This document shows, in pieces, positions 50,815 through 57,248 of a stretch of 57,248 nt of DNA. The notes beneath the pieces are model-generated. The model saw only the letters and a program-made list of their open reading frames with translations, was not told the DNA's origin and made no database searches. The translations under genes were made by a program, and so were the position numbers. The stretch comes from JBBQKI01 sp038326725. GTDB taxonomy: Bacteria > Bacteroidota > Bacteroidia > Flavobacteriales > Flavobacteriaceae. The first letter of the stretch is position 1. Each line of letters starts with the position of its first letter. The stretch lies in contig JBBQKI010000015.1 in NCBI GenBank assembly GCA_038326725.1, positions 1 to 57,248 on the forward strand. The letters are read 5' to 3'.

Positions 50815-53007
50815 GTGAACGAAACCGATATATACGCAGCCCTCAAAAGATTTTTTGGTTTTAGCCGTTTTAAAGGCCTTCAGGAGGAAGTTATTAAAAG
50901 CATCCTGAACGGTCAAAATACTTTTGTGATTATGCCCACCGGCGGCGGTAAATCCCTTTGCTATCAACTTCCAGCCTTAATGCAAGAAGGAACGGCCATT
51001 GTTGTTTCCCCTTTGATTGCCTTAATGAAAAACCAAGTTGATGCCCTTCGCGCGCTTTCTTCCGAAGATGGTATTGCGCATGTGCTCAATTCATCGCTTA
51101 ACAAAACCGAAATAAAGCAGGTGAAAAGCGACATCAAAAGCGGTATCACAAAACTTTTATACGTAGCACCTGAATCGCTTACTAAAGAAGAAAATGTGGC
51201 TTTTTTAAAATCTGTGCCAATTTCATTTTTAGCCATAGACGAGGCACACTGCATTAGCGAATGGGGCCACGATTTCCGACCCGAGTACCGCAACCTTAAA
51301 ACGATAATTCAACGTATCGGCGATGATATTCCCATAATTGGTTTGACCGCCACTGCCACCCCAAAAGTACAGGAGGATATTCTTAAAAATCTAAGCATTC
51401 AAGATGCGAAAACTTTTAAAGCTTCCTTCAACAGGCCTAATCTGTATTACGAAATTCGCCCGAAAACCAAAAATGTGGATTCGGATATTATTCGGTTCGT
51501 TAAGCAATATGAAGGAAAAAGTGGCATCATTTATTGCCTAAGCCGAAAGAGGGTGGAAGAACTAGCCCAAATTTTACAGGTAAATGGCATTAAAGCCGTG
51601 CCTTATCATGCGGGTTTGGACGGAAAAACTAGGGTGAAGCACCAAGATATGTTCCTAATGGAAGATGCCGATGTAGTGGTTGCCACCATAGCTTTCGGGA
51701 TGGGAATCGACAAACCCGACGTCCGTTTTGTAATACATAACGACATTCCCAAAAGTATAGAAAGCTATTATCAGGAAACCGGACGTGCGGGTAGGGACGG
51801 GGGCGAAGGGCATTGCCTTGCCTTTTATTCCTATAAAGATGTTGAAAAACTTGAAAAGTTCATGAGCGGTAAACCCATTGCTGAACAGGAAATAGGTCAA
51901 GCCCTGTTGCAGGAAATTGTGGCTTTTGCCGAAACTTCCATTTCCCGCAGGAAATTCATCCTTCATTATTTTGGGGAAGAATTTGATACCGAAACAGGGG
52001 AAGGGGGCGATATGGATGACAATATGCGCCACCCAAAAAAGAAACATGAAGCCAAAGAAGAGGCCGTGCAATTGCTTAAGGTGGTTGCAAAAACAAACGA
52101 ACAGTATAAATCCAAAGAAATCGTGAATGTGCTTATCGGGAAGGTAAACGCAATGATAAAATCGCACCGTACCGATTCCCAGGAATATTTTGGTTCGGGT
52201 GCAGCACAGGACTCCGCCTATTGGATGGCTCTTTTGCGGCAGTTATTGGTAGCGGGATTTCTTAGAAAAGAAATTGAAACCTATGGGGTGATCCATCTTA
52301 CCCCAAAAGGGAATAATTTTCTGAAATCCCCGGAATCCTTTATGATGACCGAGGATCATTCCTTTAATGAGGCCAATGATGACAGTATTGTTTCTTTACA
52401 AAAAGGAAATGAAGCCGCTGATGAATATCTTTTTAAACTGCTGAAAGCCGAACTAAAAAAAGTGGCGCACACATTAGACCTGCCGCCTTTTGTTATATTT
52501 CAAGAACCCTCTCTTGAAGACATGGCATTGAAATATCCCGTTTCGCTTGAGGAGTTGGCAAATGTTCATGGCGTGGGCGAGGGCAAGGCAAAAAAATATG
52601 GAAAGCCTTTTGTGGAGCTTATCAAAAAATATGTGGACGAGAATGACATTATCCGTCCCGATGATTATGTGGTAAAATCTACCGGCACCAACAGTGCGTT
52701 GAAACTTTACATAATCCAAAACGTGGACCGGAAACTCTCACTCCCCGATATTGCCGATGCCAAAGGTCTTGAAATGACCGATTTCATTAAAGAAATGGAA
52801 GCAATCGTGAATAGCGGTACCAAACTCAATATTGGGTATTGGATTGATGAAATTTTGGATGAAGAGCAACAGGAAGAAATTCACGAATATTTTTTGGAAG
52901 CCAAAACCGATAAGATCGATGAGGCCTTGGATGAATTTGACGGGGATTATGACGAAGAAGAATTACGACTTTACCGAATCAAGTTCATCAGTGAAGTGGG
53001 GAATTAA
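50815..53007 (+). CDS. recQ: ATP-dependent DNA helicase RecQ
   Basis: 3'-5' DNA helicase of recombination and repair. The 730-residue protein shows motif 0/I region FRFKGLQEEVI-type lead and MPTGGGKSLCYQLPAL (about 43-58), DEAH with AIDEAHCISEWGHDFRPEY (about 141-159), GLTATATP, and VVATIAFGMGIDKPDVRFVIH with QETGRAGRDG (motif VI). Beyond the helicase core come RQC-like and HRDC-like regions (AELKKVAHTLDLPPFVIFQEPSLEDMALKYP) and a C-terminal acidic part, as in the longer Bacteroidetes RecQ. The start is GTG (50815), as no ATG is in place; homologs start with NETDIYAALKRFFGF. Confidence 0.95.
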   Translation: MNETDIYAALKRFFGFSRFKGLQEEVIKSILNGQNTFVIMPTGGGKSLCYQLPALMQEGTAIVVSPLIALMKNQVDALRALSSEDGIAHVLNSSLNKTEIKQVKSDIKSGITKLLYVAPESLTKEENVAFLKSVPISFLAIDEAHCISEWGHDFRPEYRNLKTIIQRIGDDIPIIGLTATATPKVQEDILKNLSIQDAKTFKASFNRPNLYYEIRPKTKNVDSDIIRFVKQYEGKSGIIYCLSRKRVEELAQILQVNGIKAVPYHAGLDGKTRVKHQDMFLMEDADVVVATIAFGMGIDKPDVRFVIHNDIPKSIESYYQETGRAGRDGGEGHCLAFYSYKDVEKLEKFMSGKPIAEQEIGQALLQEIVAFAETSISRRKFILHYFGEEFDTETGEGGDMDDNMRHPKKKHEAKEEAVQLLKVVAKTNEQYKSKEIVNVLIGKVNAMIKSHRTDSQEYFGSGAAQDSAYWMALLRQLLVAGFLRKEIETYGVIHLTPKGNNFLKSPESFMMTEDHSFNEANDDSIVSLQKGNEAADEYLFKLLKAELKKVAHTLDLPPFVIFQEPSLEDMALKYPVSLEELANVHGVGEGKAKKYGKPFVELIKKYVDENDIIRPDDYVVKSTGTNSALKLYIIQNVDRKLSLPDIADAKGLEMTDFIKEMEAIVNSGTKLNIGYWIDEILDEEQQEEIHEYFLEAKTDKIDEALDEFDGDYDEEELRLYRIKFISEVGN

Positions 53008-53075
53008 TTTTAGTATTCAATATTCAGTAGCAGTATTCAGTTGCAGTAACCTCACGAACCACTAAAGTCTATAGA

Positions 53076-54134
53076 CTAACTTTTCACTTCCTTGTTAAAA
53101 TAAACCAAGTAATAATACATCTGTTTTTCCTCGTCCCACCCTTTTTCCACAAAACGTTCGGCACTTTCAGGGTTAATAAAATCTAATTTTATTTGAATGT
53201 TGGTGTCCAGGTTTATCACATTTTTAATTTTCTTTCGGGCATCGGTAACCGCCGTGTTCGCAATTGAAAATGAGGTTAAATCCTCAATGCTGTATTTTGG
53301 GGCTTTTTCGTTTTTGTAATGTTGAAATTCCGGGATAAAAGCGGGATTATCGATAACATCATTTATAAAAGCAGACTCTTCAAAGGAATCATTTTTCGCA
53401 AAATGGTTGACCGCGCGGTTCATGAACATCACTTCCTGTTTTTTGTCCTCTGCTGGCAAAACCACGTCCTTCGCGAAACCTTGGCAAAATTTCAAATATT
53501 TTTTAGTGTAAAAATTGTCATCTGCCAAAGCCTCAACCCCCAAAAAACTTTCCAGCCAATAACGCGCGTCGTATCGGTTGCTGTCTACAGATAAGATTTT
53601 GTAGCCTTCTTCTTTTTCAACATTGAAAATAATGCAACCCTTATCCAATTTGTTCAAATTGATTCCTTGCTGAAGCACTGCATCCAATTGGTTCTCCATT
53701 TCAGAAAATTGAAGAAAATCCTGTTTTAATTCAGATTTAAAAATACCGATGCCGTTCACTTTTTGGTTGTCCAATTGAAGGTTTTCCAAATATGCTACAT
53801 ATACTTCACCGCTTTTGATGTGAGGATGCTGCGATTGTTGGTATAAATGGGTGGTAATTTTTTTACTCAAGGAATGAATATTTTCAGGGCTTGAAAATAT
53901 TTCCGTCGCTAGATTATAGAGTTCGTGGAATTCTAGATCGGTATCGTGGGAAAATTTAAAATAATTCTCTTCTTTTTCCCGAAAGGGTTTCAAAAAATAT
54001 TCCTTTAACAAAGGCGTAAGCTCATCATTGGTTTTATACCGTTCTTCGGAAAGGAATAAAGCTTCGTTTCGACTTTTGTTCCCAACCCTGTGGATGGATA
54101 ATGAAGCGATGTGCGTGGAATATAGGTTGAGCAT
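53076..54134 (-). CDS. Nucleoid-associated protein, NdpA/YejK-like family
   Basis: A 352-residue protein of the PF04245-type family (37-kDa nucleoid-associated protein). Landmarks: the N-terminal SLSIHRVGNKSRNEALFLSEE (about 12-32), VYVAYLENLQLDNQKVNGIGIFKSE (about 107-131), GCIIFNVEKEEGYKILSVD, and YWLESFLGVEAL. Function of the family is poorly known beyond binding DNA. ATG start. Convergent with recQ; upstream is an octamer tract. Confidence 0.85.
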   Translation of the reverse strand: MLNLYSTHIASLSIHRVGNKSRNEALFLSEERYKTNDELTPLLKEYFLKPFREKEENYFKFSHDTDLEFHELYNLATEIFSSPENIHSLSKKITTHLYQQSQHPHIKSGEVYVAYLENLQLDNQKVNGIGIFKSELKQDFLQFSEMENQLDAVLQQGINLNKLDKGCIIFNVEKEEGYKILSVDSNRYDARYWLESFLGVEALADDNFYTKKYLKFCQGFAKDVVLPAEDKKQEVMFMNRAVNHFAKNDSFEESAFINDVIDNPAFIPEFQHYKNEKAPKYSIEDLTSFSIANTAVTDARKKIKNVINLDTNIQIKLDFINPESAERFVEKGWDEEKQMYYYLVYFNKEVKS

Positions 54135-54144
54135 TTTTTAAATA

Positions 54145-54176
54145 GTGAATAAGTGAATAAGTGAATAAGTGAATAA
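54145..54176. repeat. Octamer tract GTGAATAA x4
   Basis: Exact GTGAATAA four times plus a partial fifth (GTGAATTT), 10 bases from the start codon of the nucleoid protein gene. This is the 8-base class of the intergenic repeats. Confidence 0.92.
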
Positions 54177-54198
54177 GTGAATTTGTTTTTTACTAGCT

Positions 54199-54226
54199 AA
54201 CAACCATTAACTAACAACCATCAACC
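54199..54226. repeat. Heptamer tract at the end of the pRiA4b-like gene
   Basis: Four in-phase units: AACAACC, ATTAACT, AACAACC, ATCAACC. It ends three bases before the stop codon at 54230. Confidence 0.82.
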
Positions 54227-54229
54227 AAA

Positions 54230-54742
54230 TCAATTCCAGTTTTCATCGAAATCAAGGTTGTCATAATCTTCCGGGTCCATATCCAATTCTTCTTCGAAAT
54301 CAGTTTCTTCGGAGGCATCGGCAATAAATTCCTTTTCCGGGGCTTCTTCCGGAATTTGCCCGTGAGCGAACATTAAATTTGGGTAAATCTGGCCTTCTTG
54401 ATTTTCCGCTATATCGGCAAGTTCAATCAAAAAAGTCCACAGGTTTAAAAAATCATAGACATATATAAGCCTTGTTTCGGTTTCAGAAATCACATCTTCC
54501 AGCATGGTTTCGTGCATTATCCGGACACTCCCTGGTTCATCGCTCATATCAAAAAGCGAAATTTCCTCGCCCTGTTCCCATAATTCATTGCTTAGGTAAA
54601 AAGAAGCCATTTCTTCACCACCAAACCCGAAGGATTGGGTGATGGCGTTGTGAAAATCTTCCATAGTGGTAGTGGATTCCATTTCCAGATCGCGGAAAAC
54701 GTCTTCGTGGGTGTCCAAAATAATTCTAAAACGGTAGATCAT
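54230..54742 (-). CDS. Plasmid pRiA4b ORF-3-like (IS1096 TnpR-like) family protein
   Basis: A 170-residue acidic protein. IYRFRIILDTHEDVFRDLEM (2-21), then TTMEDFHNAITQSFGFGG (24-41) and LSNELWEQGEEISLFD are the usual layout of PF07929, a domain named after a plasmid ORF and found both alone and in mobile elements. The last 40 residues are almost all D and E. Despite the family name, no transposon ends are seen. It lies nine bases from ctaA, same strand, so both may be co-transcribed. Function unknown. Confidence 0.75.
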   Translation of the reverse strand: MIYRFRIILDTHEDVFRDLEMESTTTMEDFHNAITQSFGFGGEEMASFYLSNELWEQGEEISLFDMSDEPGSVRIMHETMLEDVISETETRLIYVYDFLNLWTFLIELADIAENQEGQIYPNLMFAHGQIPEEAPEKEFIADASEETDFEEELDMDPEDYDNLDFDENWN

Positions 54743-54751
54743 TGCAAAAAT

Positions 54752-55792
54752 TTAAGTGGCAAAGTTACGAACTTTTGATTGGTTTTTTTGTTGAAATGCT
54801 TCCAAAACAATATAAAACTGAACTGCAAAAAGAATGGTTGCCAACACTAAGTGCAGCGGTTGTGAAAGGAACGGAAAATCAAAATAATACATTCCCAAAC
54901 CAATGAAAACCTCTGCCAAGATCAGGGCCAAGATGTACTTTATTTTTTGAAAACCATAATTGTTTTTCTTATTTAAATACCATAAAAGCAAATTCACCAC
55001 CACCACCAAAATAGAAAAGGAGCGATGGAAATAAAACACGAAAGTGGGGTTTTCCAACCAAAGCGAAGGGTTTTCATATCCAACCATTTTGACCTGTTCA
55101 TCCACAAACTCCCTCACCTGCGCCCCCAAAACCACTTGGATTAAAGTAAGCAAAAGGCTAAAAACAAGTAGTCTTTTAAATAGAGCGGCATCGACATAGG
55201 TTTTTTTTGTCGATTCTTTTGAAACCTTAAGAAGGTAAAGCAAAACCCCCACAATTACCAAAGCCACAACCATGTGGATGGTGATTTTTACGGGAGACAA
55301 AACGGAATAAACTACCGTTGCGCCTAGCCAGCCTTGAAAACCCATTAAAAATACCGAAAGCCATGAAACAATAACTAGGCTTTTTTTGTCCTTCCAATTT
55401 TTAAATGAAACAATGGCCATGATAAATATTGCTAATCCCGCCAAAGCCCCAAACAAACGGTTAATATATTCCACCCAAGTGTGGAGGGCGTTGAAAATTG
55501 CATAATCGTGCTTAGTATATTGTTCCCAATTTTTTTTTTGAAATTCTTTCTCCGAGATAAAATCCGTGATTGCAACTTGCAGGGTTTCATCAACAATAAT
55601 TACTTGGCCTTTGTGGAATTCCTGATTTGGACGCCAATCCAGTTCGTTGCGTTCCGTGGGTGGTATCCAATGCCCGAAACATTTGGGCCAATCGGGACAC
55701 CCCATGCCGCTTCCGGTCATTCGCACCACCGCACCCGCGATGATTACGAGATAAATCAACACCAACGAGATTTTTACCCACTTTCTGTACAT
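54752..55792 (-). CDS. ctaA: Heme A synthase, COX15/CtaA family
   Basis: Oxidises the heme O methyl group to make heme A for cytochrome c oxidase. The 346-residue membrane protein has about eight helices. Landmarks are VVRMTGSGMGCPDWPKCFGHWIPP (22-45), the loop Cys pair C32 and C37, HTWVEYINRLFGALAGL (about 109-125) with the E-x3-R of the family, GWLGATVVYS, and late FYFHRSFSILV with a heme-ligand His. ATG start at 55792. Upstream is an octamer tract and then the cca gene. Confidence 0.93.
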   Translation of the reverse strand: MYRKWVKISLVLIYLVIIAGAVVRMTGSGMGCPDWPKCFGHWIPPTERNELDWRPNQEFHKGQVIIVDETLQVAITDFISEKEFQKKNWEQYTKHDYAIFNALHTWVEYINRLFGALAGLAIFIMAIVSFKNWKDKKSLVIVSWLSVFLMGFQGWLGATVVYSVLSPVKITIHMVVALVIVGVLLYLLKVSKESTKKTYVDAALFKRLLVFSLLLTLIQVVLGAQVREFVDEQVKMVGYENPSLWLENPTFVFYFHRSFSILVVVVNLLLWYLNKKNNYGFQKIKYILALILAEVFIGLGMYYFDFPFLSQPLHLVLATILFAVQFYIVLEAFQQKNQSKVRNFAT

Positions 55793-55801
55793 TTAACGTT
55801 T

Positions 55802-55833
55802 GTTTATGTGTTGATACATTTATTCGTTTATTT
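55802..55833. repeat. Octamer tract between ctaA and cca
   Basis: Four in-phase octamers: GTTTATGT, GTTGATAC, ATTTATTC, GTTTATTT. GTTGATAC is the same unit as at 16342 and 16512. The tract extends into the end of cca. Confidence 0.8.
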
Positions 55834-57246
55834 TTTTTTTAACCCAAGTTCTTTTCCCTTTTCGAACATGAATTTTTTTGCGGCTTCATATTCATTTGGG
55901 ATTTCGCCTTCCAAAATAGCCTCTTTTATTGCGTCTTTAATAAGACCAATTTCCCGCGAAGGTTTAAGTCCGAAAGTTTCCATTATTTCTTCACCACTAA
56001 CTGGGGGCTGAAAATTACGTACATGATCCCGGGCTTCCACTTCCACAATTTTATCTCGGACAAGTTGAAAATTGCTGTGGTATTTCCTGAATTTCTTTTG
56101 GTTTTTTGTGGTAATGTCCGCTTCGCAAAGAGTTAAAAGATCTTCCACGTTTTCGCCCGCATCAAAGATAAGTCTTCGCACCGCACTGTCGGTTACCTCG
56201 GTTGCTATTACTATGGGTCGTGAACTCATCAAAACCATTTTTTGAACGAATTTCATTTTGTCATTCAAAGGCATTTTCAGCCTTTTGAAAAGTTTAAAAA
56301 CCATTTTTGAGCCCACAAATTCGTGGGCATGAAAAGTCCAACCGATTTTTTTATCAAACCTTTTGGTGGGGGCTTTCCCAATATCGTGCAGCAACGCGGC
56401 CCAACGTAGCCAAAGGTCATCGGTGATTTTTGAAATATTATCGACAACTTCCAAGGTATGCCAAAAATTATCTTTGTGAAGTTGGCCTTCTTTTTCCTCA
56501 ATTCCCTGTAAAGCGGTTAATTCCGGCAAAACATAGTCCAACAATCCTGTTTTGTGAAGCAGTGCAAAACCTTTTGAAGGTACTGCCGACAAAAGGATTT
56601 TGTGCAGTTCGTCCACGATGCGTTCCTGCGAAATTATTTTTATTCGTTCTGAATTTTTGATAATGGAATCAAGAGATTTTTTTTCAATACTGAAATCCAA
56701 TTGGGTTGCAAAGCGGATTGCGCGGAGCATCCGCAGGGGGTCGTCGCTATACGTAAGGTCAGGATCCAGTGGGGTGCGGATGATTTTATTTTCCAAATCT
56801 TCCTTCCCGTTAAAGGGATCAATCAATTCCCCGAAGTTTTCATCGTTCAGGCTTAGGGCCATCGCATTTATGGTAAAATCGCGCCGAAGTTGATCCTCCA
56901 CCAAAGTCCCGGTTTCCACGGAAGGATTTCGGCTATCTTCAGAATAAGATTCCTTTCGAGCGCCCACAAATTCTAGTTCAATACCTGCAGTATTCAGCAT
57001 AGCCGTACCGTAATTTTTAAAAACAGAAACAGTGGGCTTTCCCGGAAGAAGTTTCGAAACGGTTTTGGCAAGTTCAATACCGCTGCCAACGGTAACAATA
57101 TCAATGTCCTTTGCATTGCCGCGTTTTAAGAAATAGTCGCGAACAAAGCCGCCAATAACATAGGTTTCCAAATTTAATCGGGCCGCTGCAACAGAAACGG
57201 TTTTGAAAATGGGGTTTTTTAATGCGGTTTTATAGCTTTTGTTCAC
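55828..57246 (-). CDS. cca: CCA tRNA nucleotidyltransferase (polynucleotide adenylyltransferase family)
   Basis: Adds or repairs the 3' CCA end of tRNA. The 472-residue protein has YVIGGFVRDYFLKR (29-42), the metal-binding DIDIVTVG (about 47-54), QLRRDFTINAMAL (about 118-130) of class II nucleotidyltransferases, and later an HD domain LRWAALLHDIGKAPTKRF (about 281-298). The C-terminus is basic. The first possible start in the window is GTG at 57246, two bases from the edge; homologs begin near here, but an upstream start off the window cannot be excluded. Confidence 0.92.
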   Translation of the reverse strand: MNKSYKTALKNPIFKTVSVAAARLNLETYVIGGFVRDYFLKRGNAKDIDIVTVGSGIELAKTVSKLLPGKPTVSVFKNYGTAMLNTAGIELEFVGARKESYSEDSRNPSVETGTLVEDQLRRDFTINAMALSLNDENFGELIDPFNGKEDLENKIIRTPLDPDLTYSDDPLRMLRAIRFATQLDFSIEKKSLDSIIKNSERIKIISQERIVDELHKILLSAVPSKGFALLHKTGLLDYVLPELTALQGIEEKEGQLHKDNFWHTLEVVDNISKITDDLWLRWAALLHDIGKAPTKRFDKKIGWTFHAHEFVGSKMVFKLFKRLKMPLNDKMKFVQKMVLMSSRPIVIATEVTDSAVRRLIFDAGENVEDLLTLCEADITTKNQKKFRKYHSNFQLVRDKIVEVEARDHVRNFQPPVSGEEIMETFGLKPSREIGLIKDAIKEAILEGEIPNEYEAAKKFMFEKGKELGLKKK

Positions 57247-57248
57247 AG

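Noticed and set aside
54230..54742. pRiA4b ORF-3-like gene taken as evidence for a transposon or plasmid
   Set aside because: The family is common in chromosomes; no inverted ends, transposase or target duplication are visible.

Overview
The window comes from a member of the Bacteroidetes, almost certainly a marine-type Flavobacteriaceae. Evidence: no Shine-Dalgarno signals; A/T-rich leaders; a promoter of the Bacteroidetes type (TTG-N19-TAnnTTTG, 3313-3342, minus); a PorV/PorQ-family barrel and a DUF4105/Lnb protein; and the flavobacterial block lptB - AhpD-like - tatC - kpsF / recQ. The genus cannot be named from sequence alone. About 51 protein genes are supported; no rRNA, tRNA or CRISPR array was seen.

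Layout. (1) 1-7707, minus strand: housekeeping genes secA (partial at the left edge), a DUF2795 protein, PduO-type cobalamin adenosyltransferase, a LolD-like ABC ATPase, a SAM methyltransferase and an ABC-F protein. (2) 7811-44160, plus strand: a surface-polysaccharide locus of about 36 kb. It opens with the Wza-type export lipoprotein and Wzc-type tyrosine kinase, then TviB/TviC-like genes for a UDP-HexNAc uronic acid, two secreted proteins, a Wzm/Wzt ABC exporter, two methyltransferase-fold genes, 16 glycosyltransferase-like genes (8 GT2-like, 7 GT-B, 1 GT10-like), the nonulosonic (sialic-type) acid genes neuA-neuB-neuC, an O-antigen ligase/polymerase-like membrane protein, and a WbaP/WcaJ-type initiating transferase at the end. 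Most genes from 23952 to 42731 overlap or touch, as in one long transcription unit. (3) 44361-57246: envelope and housekeeping genes: DUF4105/Lnb, PorV/PorQ, CDP-alcohol phosphatidyltransferase, lptB, AhpD-like protein, tatC, kpsF, recQ, a nucleoid-associated protein, a pRiA4b ORF-3-like protein, ctaA and cca.

How the polysaccharide genes fit together (inference from families): the initiating transferase loads undecaprenyl phosphate, the many glycosyltransferases build a glycan that includes a uronic acid and a nonulosonic acid, methyltransferases may cap or decorate it, Wzm/Wzt carries it across the inner membrane with the Wzt C-terminal domain reading the end group, and Wzc/Wza serve outer-membrane export. 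No Wzx flippase is visible.

The most unusual signals are not genes. First, most larger intergenic gaps are filled with drifting repeats of exact 7-base period (up to 20 consecutive in-phase heptamers at 14443-14582), with a rarer 8-base class. The heptamer vocabulary is shared between gaps tens of kilobases apart, and tracts run up to or into start and stop codons. Second, two small orphan genes sit in symmetrical repeat settings that look like cassettes: a DUF559 Vsr-like nuclease gene between two pairs of about 93-bp double-hairpin repeats (11127-12004), and a four-helix-bundle (S23/Avd-like) gene bounded by inverted heptamer tracts that splits wzm from wzt (17694-18179). Third, base composition drops inside wzt exactly where the ATPase ends, and stays low through the two methyltransferase genes, suggesting exchange of a cap-and-recognise module.
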